Positions 36,562-44,293 of a stretch of 64,000 nt of DNA are shown in pieces. The translations under genes were made by a program, and so were the position numbers. The DNA comes from Nitrospirota bacterium (GTDB lineage: Bacteria; Nitrospirota; Leptospirillia; Leptospirillales; Leptospirillaceae), in assembly GCA_021801345.1 (NCBI GenBank), contig JAJYYA010000005.1, forward strand, positions 1-64,000, in the 5' to 3' direction. Every line of letters begins with the position of its first letter. Position 1 is the stretch's first letter. The notes under the pieces are model-generated. The model saw only the letters and a program-made list of their open reading frames with translations. It did not search any database and was not told the DNA's origin.

Positions 36562-36589
36562 ATTATAATATTTAGCGAGCGGAAGTCAA
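36562..36589 (-). promoter_or_regulatory. Sigma70-like promoter of the ATPase-TOPRIM operon
   Basis: On the minus strand TTGACT (36589-36584) and a perfect TATAAT (36567-36562) are separated by 16 nt. The predicted start near 36555 gives a short leader to the ATPase. Strong consensus boxes fit the pattern of the other accessory ATPases in this window. Confidence 0.65.
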
Positions 36590-36797
36590 ACTCTCTTGTC
36601 AGGCGTATCGGATAAAGGCTCCCTCCTGCCGGCTCGACGTGATCCCTTCACGACGCTCCTTCGAGCGTTCTCTTCGTTTTTAACCACAAAACCCCGATAT
36701 GACCTCGATCATACCGATCCCCGCCTTTGTCGTGTAGGCTCTATGCGATCCTTTCCTCAATCTTGTGGTCGGTTCGTTTTTTCAAGGAGGCGCTTGC

Positions 36798-37190
36798 ATG
36801 TTTGGATTTCTGAGAAAATCGGTTGTAGCGGAGGCGGGGCCTAAGCCGGCGTCGGAGGAAAAACTCCTTCGGGAAGCCTATCATATCGGGCGATACTCCC
36901 CTTCGAACTGCGAGTGTCCCCCGGCTCCAAGCGTGATTCCGGTTTGGGTCGAGAACAACGTCGAGGCTTTCGAGATCTACGTCGACCGGCTCTATCGCGA
37001 CTATCAGGTGCCGGACTCTCTTGGTCCCCGAATCTTTCTCCGCATCTACGAGGGCTTCTGCGACCTCATCCGTGCCCAGCCCGACGGAGGAAACTCCCCC
37101 TTCTGCCTTTGCCGGGAGGATGTCCTTGTCCATGCCCGGGAGATCTTTCTCTCTCTGGCCCGGAAAAGGGCCGTTCCTCTCGACCTCTGA
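36798..37190 (+). CDS. Hypothetical protein, 130 aa
   Basis: I do not recognise the family. The protein starts MFGFLRKSVVAEAG, has a cysteine pair in NCECPPAP (about 38) and another in FCLCRED (about 103), and is otherwise mixed helix/strand with no signal peptide or membrane segment. The spaced cysteines could bind metal. AAGGAGG lies about 7 nt before the ATG, and codon use looks native. Confidence 0.7.
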   Translation: MFGFLRKSVVAEAGPKPASEEKLLREAYHIGRYSPSNCECPPAPSVIPVWVENNVEAFEIYVDRLYRDYQVPDSLGPRIFLRIYEGFCDLIRAQPDGGNSPFCLCREDVLVHAREIFLSLARKRAVPLDL

Positions 37191-37394
37191 CCGTCCATCC
37201 TTCCCCTCCGCCAGTCTCCGCCTCCTCTCCGCTCGCCTTCCTGGGACGACTGGAGAGGACGGTCTCCTGAGGCTCTCTCAGAAAAGTTTGTTTAAATGCT
37301 GTCGTCGATTGAAATGCGCGCCAATAATGTGTAATATGAGATGATTTTCACTTTTTATCCTGCCGCCACATTTCTCATTGAAGGAGCTATACCG

Positions 37395-37814
37395 ATGCTG
37401 GAACAGACCTTGGCCATTGTGAAGCCGGATGCCGTCCGGAAAAAGTTTTCCGGAGCGATCCTGGCTCGTTACGAGAAGGAAGGCTTCCGGATCCGGGCGG
37501 TCAAGATGCGCCTGCTCTCGAAGTCCGAGGCGGAGGGTTTCTACGCCGTTCACCGCGAGCGCCCCTTCTTTCGAAGCCTGGTCGACTTTATGATCAGCGG
37601 CCCTGTGGTGATCGTGGTTCTCGAAAAGGAAAACGCGATTTTGGCGCATCGCACTCTCATGGGGGCGACCGATCCGGCCAAGGCCGAAAAGGACACCCTG
37701 CGCGCCCATTTTGGGGAATCGATCGAATGCAATGCCATCCACGGCTCCGATTCGGCCGAGACCGCCCGCTTCGAGATTCCCTACTTTTTCTCCGCGGTCG
37801 AGATTGTCGGCTGA
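37395..37814 (+). CDS. ndk: Nucleoside diphosphate kinase
   Basis: Ndk transfers the gamma phosphate of ATP to NDPs by a phosphohistidine intermediate. The 139-aa protein has [30 protein letters not shown] and the active-site histidine in [14 protein letters not shown] lies 8 nt before the ATG at 37395; an upstream frame extension is not conserved. It precedes the Rossmann oxidoreductase gene by 3 bp. Confidence 0.97.
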   Translation: MLEQTLAIVKPDAVRKKFSGAILARYEKEGFRIRAVKMRLLSKSEAEGFYAVHRERPFFRSLVDFMISGPVVIVVLEKENAILAHRTLMGATDPAKAEKDTLRAHFGESIECNAIHGSDSAETARFEIPYFFSAVEIVG

Positions 37815-37817
37815 TTT

Positions 37818-39053
37818 ATGGCCGCTCCCTCTCTCCTGATCGTCGGCCGGGGGCCCGCCGCCCTCTTTGCGGCCCGACTCGCCGCGGTCAGAGGCTACAG
37901 GACCACGCTTCTTCTTGATTCAGATCCCGCTCCGCTTGCCCTTCACATGGGGAGCGGGGGAGGGGTCCTTTCCCGTCTCGAATCCGAGGCGGGAGCGGCG
38001 CTCTCCCCCTCTCCGACCGCTCCGCTTTCTCTTCCTCCCTGTCTTTCTTTGGGCACTCCTGCCCGCTACCTGGGAGCGCCTCGTCCCTTGGCTCCTGCCT
38101 CTCCCGAGGAAGAGGAGCGCTTCTTCTTCGGCCTCGAGGCCGCGCTTTCCTCTTCGATATTCCCTGAACTCTCCCGGCGCATGGAGCTCAGCCATCAGAA
38201 GACGTCGACCGTTCCGTCCCTGCTTTCGGGCCTGTCCAACTGGCTCTTCGAGCCCGAGAGGGAAAAGGAGCGTCTTCCCCGAAAGATGGCCCGGGAGGCC
38301 AAGCTTTCCATTGCCCCTGCCGGGGATCTTCTCTCGGCACTTTTGCCCTTTGCCGGGCTTTCCGGACGGCGTCCGGAGCATCCCGAGGCCCTGCGTCTCT
38401 TTATGAACATGAACTCTTCCCGGATGCTCTCTCTTCCTCCCCAGATCCCGCCTCCGTCCGCACCGAACGAGGTGCGTTTCTTCGAGGGGAAGAGGCCTCC
38501 GGTCCTTGCCGCCTCCGGCCATGGGCGCCGCTTCAGGCTGTCTGGCGAGGAGGGCGACTACGACCGGGTGCTGCTCATGACAGAATCTCCCTCCGTCTCT
38601 CTCGTCTCCGGGGTCTGCGATCTCGCCCTTTCCGCCCTCCCGGCCCACTGGCCTTCGATCGTCCTGCTGTCCTCGCCCGAAGGCGGGGGATCCCTCCTTT
38701 TGATCGAACGCCATGGGGGCGGGGACAAGTCCAGGGGGTGGCTCTGGGGAACGCATCTTCAGGGGCAGGACCCGGGACAGAGCCTTCTTTCCTGGGTCGA
38801 TCTCTGGAATGCCCAGACCCTTCTTCCGGTCATGGATCGCCCCTCCCTGGTCCGCCGGGAGACCTCCCCGATGATCGAAGGGGGGGAGGAGCTGACCGGC
38901 CGGGCGAGGGAGAAGACCGTTTACCTCAGGACAAACGGAACGCTCTCCTGTCTTGTCGATCCGACCTTTCTTCCCCTTGTCTCCGAAGACTTCTGGGCCG
39001 ATCTGTCCCTTGCCCTTCCCGCCCGAAGGAAGGCCGCCAATGTTCAAGGGTGA
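37818..39053 (+). CDS. FAD/NAD-binding Rossmann-fold protein, unknown substrate
   Basis: The 411-aa protein begins LLIVGRGPAALFAARLAAVRGYRTTLLLD, a G-x-G-x-x-A nucleotide-binding motif ending in an acidic residue. That arrangement suggests FAD or NAD binding. The rest is Pro/Leu-rich and shows no second recognisable motif. It may belong with anaerobic glycerol-3-phosphate dehydrogenase B-like or other flavin proteins, but I cannot assign it. It immediately follows ndk and is probably co-transcribed. Confidence 0.7.
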   Translation: MAAPSLLIVGRGPAALFAARLAAVRGYRTTLLLDSDPAPLALHMGSGGGVLSRLESEAGAALSPSPTAPLSLPPCLSLGTPARYLGAPRPLAPASPEEEERFFFGLEAALSSSIFPELSRRMELSHQKTSTVPSLLSGLSNWLFEPEREKERLPRKMAREAKLSIAPAGDLLSALLPFAGLSGRRPEHPEALRLFMNMNSSRMLSLPPQIPPPSAPNEVRFFEGKRPPVLAASGHGRRFRLSGEEGDYDRVLLMTESPSVSLVSGVCDLALSALPAHWPSIVLLSSPEGGGSLLLIERHGGGDKSRGWLWGTHLQGQDPGQSLLSWVDLWNAQTLLPVMDRPSLVRRETSPMIEGGEELTGRAREKTVYLRTNGTLSCLVDPTFLPLVSEDFWADLSLALPARRKAANVQG

Positions 39054-39177
39054 TGGGCGGGGCAGGAGGGGCTCGCTTTTCCGGGGCGGGTGCCGGGAAA
39101 GATCCCGGCACTCCGCGTCAAGGCGCTTTCGCGTCCAATGAAGACCGTCGCCACACTTTAGCGAGGACATCCTTCCT

Positions 39178-40362
39178 ATGACAGACTCTCCCGCCGCTGC
39201 CCTCGACCGTCTTCTTCGGGGGACCGTCGACTGCGTGAGCCGAGACGAGCTCGCCCAAAAGCTCGAACGTTCGGCCAAAACCGGTGTGCCCCTTCGCATC
39301 AAGGCAGGCTTCGATCCAACCGCTCCCGATCTTCACATCGGCCACGCCGTCCTTTTGATGAAGCTCCGGGAGTTCCAGGAGCTGGGGCATCGCGTCCTCT
39401 TTCTCATCGGGGACTTCACCGGCATGATCGGCGATCCCACCGGCCGCTCCGATATCCGCAAGCCCCTCACGACGGAGGAGATCGCCGCCAACGCCGCGAC
39501 CTATGCCGCGCAGGTCTTCCGGATTCTCGATCGCGAGAAGACCGAGGTTGTCTTCAACAGCCACTGGATGTCGGCGCTGGGGACGGAGGGGATGATCCGT
39601 CTGGCAGCCCGCCAGACTGTGGCTCACTTTCTCGACAGGGACGACTTTAAAAATCGTATGGAGAAGGGGGTGGCGATCCATCTCCATGAGCTTCTCTACC
39701 CGCTGATCCAGGGGTACGACTCGGTGGCGATCCGTGCCGACGTGGAACTCGGCGGCACCGACCAGCTCTTTAACCTTCTCGTGGGCCGGGATCTCCAGCG
39801 TTCCTACGGTCAGGAACCCCAGGTCGTCCTCTCCCTTCCTCTTCTCGTAGGAACGGACGGAGAAAAGAAGATGAGCAAGAGCCTCAAGAATGCCGTCGGC
39901 ATTCTTGACCCTCCTTCCGAGATGTTCGGCAAGCTCATGTCGATCCCCGACTCGGCGACCGCCTCCTATGCCCTCCTTTTGACCTCTTTTTCGGAAGAGT
40001 CGATCGCCCGGGCCCACCCGCGCGAGGCCAAGGCGCAGGTCGCGGAAGCGATCACCGCCCGCTTCCATGGCGAAGAGAGTGCCGCGAAGGCGCATGAGGA
40101 GTTCGACCGGCAGTTTTCGCGCCGCGAAGTCCCGACCGAGATCGCCCCCTTCGCCGTCGCTCCTCCCCATCCGGCGCGTCTTTCCACCGTCATGGTGGCC
40201 GCCGGTGCCGCCCGCTCGGAGAGCCAGGCCAAGCAGCTCATCCGGGCAGGGGCGGTGGATCTTGACGGAGGAGCGGTCTCCGACATTTTTTGCGAAGTTC
40301 GCCCCTCCGGACAGATCCTTCGCGTGGGAAAGCGCTTCTACTGCCGTCTCGTCCCAGGTTAG
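39178..40362 (+). CDS. tyrS: Tyrosyl-tRNA synthetase
   Basis: TyrRS charges tRNA-Tyr. The 394-aa protein has the class I motif HIGH in DLHIGHAVLLM (about 48), the TyrRS-specific DVELGGTDQLFNLL, KMSKS in DGEKKMSKSLKN (about 230), and a C-terminal S4-like RNA-binding domain (ARSESQAKQLIRAGAVDLDGG). The tyrosine-binding pocket and length fit the TyrZ-type bacterial enzyme. No T-box leader is visible upstream. Confidence 0.97.
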   Translation: MTDSPAAALDRLLRGTVDCVSRDELAQKLERSAKTGVPLRIKAGFDPTAPDLHIGHAVLLMKLREFQELGHRVLFLIGDFTGMIGDPTGRSDIRKPLTTEEIAANAATYAAQVFRILDREKTEVVFNSHWMSALGTEGMIRLAARQTVAHFLDRDDFKNRMEKGVAIHLHELLYPLIQGYDSVAIRADVELGGTDQLFNLLVGRDLQRSYGQEPQVVLSLPLLVGTDGEKKMSKSLKNAVGILDPPSEMFGKLMSIPDSATASYALLLTSFSEESIARAHPREAKAQVAEAITARFHGEESAAKAHEEFDRQFSRREVPTEIAPFAVAPPHPARLSTVMVAAGAARSESQAKQLIRAGAVDLDGGAVSDIFCEVRPSGQILRVGKRFYCRLVPG

Positions 40363-40726
40363 CAAAAGAGGAGGATGAGGAGCGACGGTTCCCTCCTCCT
40401 TCCCATTGAACCGCGATCGGAAGGATGCGGGAAACCTCTCTTCAAAAGTCGGAGCCGAAACGGGAAACATCTCCGGACCGATAGTGCCGCCAAAAGAGAG
40501 CGTCGGGGCTCCCGATTTGCGATCCCAAAAAGGCCCACAGGGTCTGACCGCTACCTTCGGTGAGGGAAAATGAGGACGTTTCCTCGGAAATACGATCCAA
40601 AGCCCGGGACAAACGAGCCTCAGGGAAGATCTTCCGAACAGCGCCACAAGACCCCTTCCCGGCTTTGCCGGCGGGAGCCAGTCCCGTGTCATCCGGTCAA
40701 GGGTGAACAAAACAGAACTTGAATTT
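40363..40726. other. Intergenic, no gene seen
   Basis: The 364 bp after tyrS contain no supported gene. A minus-strand frame is open but probably reflects base composition. CCCGGCTTTGCCGGCGGG near 40655-40672 can form a small stem. The accessory hotspot begins at the right edge. Confidence 0.4.
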
Positions 40727-40756
40727 TTGATTTGCTCAAATCTCTTTTGGTATACT
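40727..40756 (+). promoter_or_regulatory. Leaderless-type promoter of the first DUF4143 ATPase
   Basis: TTGATT (40727-40732) and TATACT (40751-40756) are 18 nt apart, and the ATG follows after 6 nt, so transcription should start at or next to the start codon. No ribosome binding site precedes the ATG, which agrees with leaderless initiation. Confidence 0.6.
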
Positions 40757-40762
40757 TCCGGC

Positions 40763-42019
40763 ATGATACCTCGTGACATCACCCAAGAGCTTCTGGAATC
40801 AGCCCGGGAATATCCGGTCGTGACCATTTTGGGACCCCGCCAGTCGGGAAAAACCACGCTGGCCCGATCCACCTTTCCCGACAAGCCTTACTACTCCCTC
40901 GAAGACCCGGACATTCGGCTTTTTGCCGAATCCGATCCTCGCGGATTCCTTTCGGAAACCTGGGAGGAGGGGGCCATCCTTGATGAAATCCAAAGGCTTC
41001 CTCTCCTGCTTTCCTATTTGCAGGGCATGGTCGACCAAGATCCCCGGCAGGGACGATTCATTCTCACGGGAAGCCATCAGCCCGCCCTCTCCGAAAAGAT
41101 TTCCCAATCCCTGGCCGGACGAACCGCCGTGCTGAGCCTCTGGCCCCTGTCGATCAACGAACTCCGTCTCAGGGGACCCATTCCCTCTCCCTTTGATTTG
41201 GTCGTGAAAGGTTTTTTTCCAGGCCTGCACGAAAGAGGTCTCGACCCCAGGCGATTTTTCAACGGCTATCTTCAGACTTATGTGGAGAGAGATCTCCGCT
41301 CCATGGTGGGGGTCAGAGATCTTTCTGCCTTCCAGAAATTTCTCGTTCTGATGGCCGGAAGGATCGGCCAACTGACCAATCACTCCTCTTTGTCCAACGA
41401 TGTCGGGGTGTCGGCCCCGACGGTCAGGAACTGGCTTTCCGTCCTCAGAGCCTCCTATGTGCTTTTCGAACTGCCTCCCTTCTTCGAGAACATCGGAAAA
41501 CGCCTGGTCAAGTCTTCCAAGTTCTATTTCGTCGACACGGGACTGGCGGCTTTTCTTCTTGGGCTGCATACCGAAGAGCAGGTCCGGAGGGACCCTCTCC
41601 GGGGGAGCCTCTATGAAAATCTTCTCGTCGGCGATATCTTGAAGTGTGCTCAAAATCGGGGGAGAAAGCCCGATTTTTTCTTTTACCGAGATTCCCGGGG
41701 AAGCGAAGTCGATCTTCTGGTTCCCGAGAGCGGCCGCCTCTATCCCGTCGAAATCAAATCGGCCGAAACATTCACTCGGGACTTCATGCGCGGACTCGAA
41801 AACTTCCGCTCCCTCGCCATTTCTCGAAGCGCGCCGGGGCTTGTCTTTTACAATGGTCCAGAAGACTTCGTCTCGGAAGGACTTCGGGTCCTCAACCCCT
41901 TCCGTCAGAAGACCGACCTCTTTACCCTTGTGACCACCCCTCCCCTTAAGCCCGCACACGGCACAACGGCGGAACCCTCCCCCTCGAAACGCGAGCAGGA
42001 GGGAGGGGAGTGCCTTTAG
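40763..42019 (+). CDS. DUF4143 AAA ATPase with PD-(D/E)XK-like C-terminus
   Basis: The 418-aa protein has Walker A LGPRQSGKTTLAR (about 28), Walker B GAILDEIQRLP (about 75), sensor FILTGSHQPAL and SLAGRTAVLSLWPLSI. It then has the DUF4143 region GYLQTYVERDLR and KFYFVDTGLAAFLLG, ending in SEVDLLV--PVEIKSAE, a D-ExK nuclease-like site. The family is abundant in accessory DNA and its biology is unclear. No ribosome binding site is present. The last third is duplicated at 43.7 kb. Confidence 0.9.
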   Translation: MIPRDITQELLESAREYPVVTILGPRQSGKTTLARSTFPDKPYYSLEDPDIRLFAESDPRGFLSETWEEGAILDEIQRLPLLLSYLQGMVDQDPRQGRFILTGSHQPALSEKISQSLAGRTAVLSLWPLSINELRLRGPIPSPFDLVVKGFFPGLHERGLDPRRFFNGYLQTYVERDLRSMVGVRDLSAFQKFLVLMAGRIGQLTNHSSLSNDVGVSAPTVRNWLSVLRASYVLFELPPFFENIGKRLVKSSKFYFVDTGLAAFLLGLHTEEQVRRDPLRGSLYENLLVGDILKCAQNRGRKPDFFFYRDSRGSEVDLLVPESGRLYPVEIKSAETFTRDFMRGLENFRSLAISRSAPGLVFYNGPEDFVSEGLRVLNPFRQKTDLFTLVTTPPLKPAHGTTAEPSPSKREQEGGECL

Positions 42020-42271
42020 GTGCAGGACCCTATCGCGTGTTTTCGACGATGAAAACGGGTTTTCGATGAAGACAAGCGTCTTCTTTCGATTTTTGGTTGG
42101 ACAATGAGGCAATGGGGAGTCGGGTAGACGCATTGTAGCGAGGCGTATCGACAAGGCCGGGGCGATTGTTCCCGGTGAGGAATCAGGGCAGGAGTGCGCA
42201 CGCAAGGTCCGCTATCTCGGCCTCTTGCCCGGACCCCCAATTTGGCGGGAGAATAGATCCATGACGACCTC
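41644..42271 (+). repeat. 628-bp direct repeat, copy 1
   Basis: This segment covers the last 125 codons of the DUF4143 gene, the 240-bp intergenic region and the first 11 bp of a copA start (ATGACGACCTC). It matches 43666-44293 with a constant offset of 2,022 bp, no indels and 8 substitutions that I counted. Here the copA start is cut off by the AAA cassette at 42272. Confidence 0.9.
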
Positions 42272-42312
42272 ATGCCAGCCAACGGCGAGATTATTATTAT
42301 TATTACTGGCAT
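42272..42312. repeat. Inverted repeat at the left edge of the AAA cassette
   Basis: ATGCCAG (42272-42278) and CTGGCAT (42306-42312) are a perfect 7-bp inverted repeat starting at the exact end of the direct repeat. An ATT trinucleotide run lies inside the loop. It may mark the cassette boundary. Confidence 0.45.
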
Positions 42313-42323
42313 TAACGAATACC

Positions 42324-42351
42324 TTGCTAATATCATTAATATTGGTATAAT
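42324..42351 (+). promoter_or_regulatory. Leaderless-type promoter of AAA cassette 1
   Basis: TTGCTA (42324-42329) and a perfect TATAAT (42346-42351) are 16 nt apart, and the ATG begins 6 nt after the -10 box. No ribosome binding site is present. The small inverted repeat AATAT-CATTA-ATATT lies in the spacer. Confidence 0.6.
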
Positions 42352-42357
42352 CACACC

Positions 42358-43560
42358 ATGGATCGCCGAAAAAACCCATATGCGCCAGGAGCCGGGGTTC
42401 AACCGCCCGAACTTGCCGGTCGAGACAAGCTCCTCGAAGACGCAGCGATTGATATGGACAGGATACTCAACAGGCGCCCCACCAAGGGGATGATGTTGCT
42501 GGGTCTTCGCGGCGTCGGAAAAACCGTCTTATTGAACAGGCTTCACTTGATGGCCGAACAAAAAGGCTTTCGGACGGCCAAAGTCGAAGCCCCAGAAGGT
42601 GGACTCCTGCCCCAGCTCTTAGCCCCCGAACTTCGACAGGTTCTCTACCGCCTCGACTTGCAAATTTCCACCGGATATAAGCTTCGCCAAGCGTTCTCGG
42701 TCCTACGCAATTTTGTTGCGGCATTCAAGGTCAAAATAGGTGATATCGAGCTTGGCATCGAACCGGTGCATGGAGAAGGCGATACCGGAAATCTCGAACA
42801 GGATTTGCCCGATTTATTGGTGGCTGTATGCGAAGCCGCAAACGAACGCGGAACGGCATTGGCAATTTTTCTCGATGAGGTGCAGTACCTCTCGCCCAAT
42901 GAACTGGCCTCGCTCATTGTTGCCTGCCACGAGGTCTCGCAGCGCAATCTTCCCCTTTTTTTTGTGGGTGCGGGTCTGCCGCAGATTGCCGCCCTTTCCG
43001 GCAATGCAAAATCTTACTCCGAACGTCTTTTCACCTATCCCCAGGTGGGCCCGCTCGACGTCCCGGCCGCACGCTCGGCGCTCGTCCATCCAGCGAAGAA
43101 CGAAGGGGTCGATTTCCAAAGCGATGCGGTCGAAGAAATTCTCCGCGTAACGGAGCGGTATCCGTATTTTATCCAGGAGTGGGGTTTCCAGGTATGGAAC
43201 TCAGCTCCTTCGAGTCCGATACGTTTCGCCCATGTTCAGCAAGCCACTCCCGGCATCATCGCTCATTTGGACGCCAACTTTTTCCGCGTCCGCTTCGACC
43301 GTTTGACTCCGCTCCAGCAGAAATATCTTCGCGCCATGGCGGAACTCGGACCAGGTCCGCATCAAACCGGTGACATCGCGACCACGCTCGGCGTCGGGGT
43401 TGGTGCCGTCGCGTCTGTCCGACAACAGTTGATCAATAAAGGCATGATTTGGAGTCAGCGTCATGGCGAAACGGCCTTCACTGTGCCACTTTTCAACGAA
43501 TTCATGAAACGGCAAATGCCCATCCTAGAAAAGCACGAACCCAAACGTCGACCGCATTGA
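42358..43560 (+). CDS. AAA ATPase with C-terminal winged helix, cassette 1
   Basis: The 400-aa protein starts with the conserved NPYAPGAGVQPPELAGRD. Walker A is LGLRGVGKTVLLNR (about 47), Walker B LAIFLDEVQYLSP (about 165), the sensor FFVGAGLPQIAAL and then a C-terminal winged helix (TGDIATTLGVGVGAVASVRQQLINKGMIW). It is clearly paralogous to the protein encoded at 47214. These look like Orc/Cdc6-type or STAND-like ATPases found singly in accessory DNA. It lies exactly between the two 628-bp repeats. Its role is unknown. Confidence 0.87.
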   Translation: MDRRKNPYAPGAGVQPPELAGRDKLLEDAAIDMDRILNRRPTKGMMLLGLRGVGKTVLLNRLHLMAEQKGFRTAKVEAPEGGLLPQLLAPELRQVLYRLDLQISTGYKLRQAFSVLRNFVAAFKVKIGDIELGIEPVHGEGDTGNLEQDLPDLLVAVCEAANERGTALAIFLDEVQYLSPNELASLIVACHEVSQRNLPLFFVGAGLPQIAALSGNAKSYSERLFTYPQVGPLDVPAARSALVHPAKNEGVDFQSDAVEEILRVTERYPYFIQEWGFQVWNSAPSSPIRFAHVQQATPGIIAHLDANFFRVRFDRLTPLQQKYLRAMAELGPGPHQTGDIATTLGVGVGAVASVRQQLINKGMIWSQRHGETAFTVPLFNEFMKRQMPILEKHEPKRRPH

Positions 43561-43568
43561 ATATTTGT

Positions 43569-43598
43569 CCCCTTATTAGGCTGTACGCCTAAAAGGGG
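43569..43598 (+). terminator. Intrinsic-terminator-like hairpin after AAA cassette 1
   Basis: CCCCTT-a-TTAGGC (43569-43581) pairs with GCCTAA-AAGGGG (43587-43598) around a 5-nt loop, with one bulged A. T-rich sequence (six Ts at 43612-43617 and six more shortly after) follows. It makes the ATPase a self-contained transcription unit. Confidence 0.7.
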
Positions 43599-43665
43599 GG
43601 CAAGAGGACTATTTTTTGTTTTTTCGACCCACACAATAATATTCTCCATCTATCCTACAGCTCCT

Positions 43666-44041
43666 GTGTGCTCAAAATCGGGGGAGAAAGTCCGATTTTT
43701 TCTTTTACCGTGACTCCCGGGGAAACGAAGTCGATCTTCTGGTTCCCGAGAGCGGCCGCCTCTATCCCGTCGAAATCAAATCGGCCGAAACATTCACTCG
43801 GGACTTCATGCGCGGACTCGAAAACTTCCGCTCCCTCGCCCTTTCGCGAAGCGCGCCGGGGCTTGTCTTTTACAATGGTCCAGAAGACTTCGTCTCGGAA
43901 GGACTTCGGGTCCTCAACCCCTTCCGTCAGAAGACCGACCTCTTCACCCTTGTGACCACCCCTCCCCTTAAGCCCGCACACGGCACAACGGCGGAACCCT
44001 CCCCCTCGAAACGCGAGCAGGAGGGAGGGGAGTGCCTTTAG
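43666..44041 (+). pseudogene. C-terminal fragment of the DUF4143 ATPase (duplicate)
   Basis: The frame corresponds to the last 125 codons of the intact gene at 40763-42019 and ends at the same stop. Differences include Pro to Ser, Ser to Asn and Ile to Leu changes plus silent ones, so it looks like a diverged allele rather than a fresh copy. It has no start, Walker motifs or promoter and should be non-functional. Confidence 0.9.
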
Positions 44042-44293
44042 GTGCAGGACCCTATCGCGTGTTTTCGACGATGAAAACGGGTTTTCGATGAAGACAAGCG
44101 TCTTCTTTCGATTTTTGGTTGGACAATGAGGCAATGGGGAGTCGGGTAGACGCATTGTAGCGAGGCGTATCGACAAGGCCGGGGCGATTGTTCCCGGTGA
44201 GGAATCAGGGCAGGAGTGCGCACGCAAGGTCCGCTATCTCGGCCTCTTGCCCGGACCCCCAATTTGGCGGGAGAATAGATCTATGACGACCTC
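43666..44293 (+). repeat. 628-bp direct repeat, copy 2
   Basis: This is the copy that runs into the intact copA gene: its last 11 bases are the copA start. It is about 98.7 percent identical to 41644-42271. The left junction at 43665/43666 falls inside what would be the DUF4143 coding sequence. Confidence 0.9.

Noticed and set aside
36975-37270. Overlapping alternative frames in the 36798 gene
   Set aside because: They are Arg/Pro/Ser-rich shadow frames; the frame starting at 36798 has the ribosome binding site.
42280-42305. ATT-rich run as a CRISPR or microsatellite feature
   Set aside because: It is a short trinucleotide run of about five units inside a promoter region. No repeat-spacer structure occurs here or elsewhere in the window.
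43666-44293. Copy 2 of the 628-bp repeat as an assembly artefact
   Set aside because: The copies differ at about eight positions including three amino-acid changes, which a duplicated contig end would not show. An artefact from mixed strains is still possible and is listed as a check.
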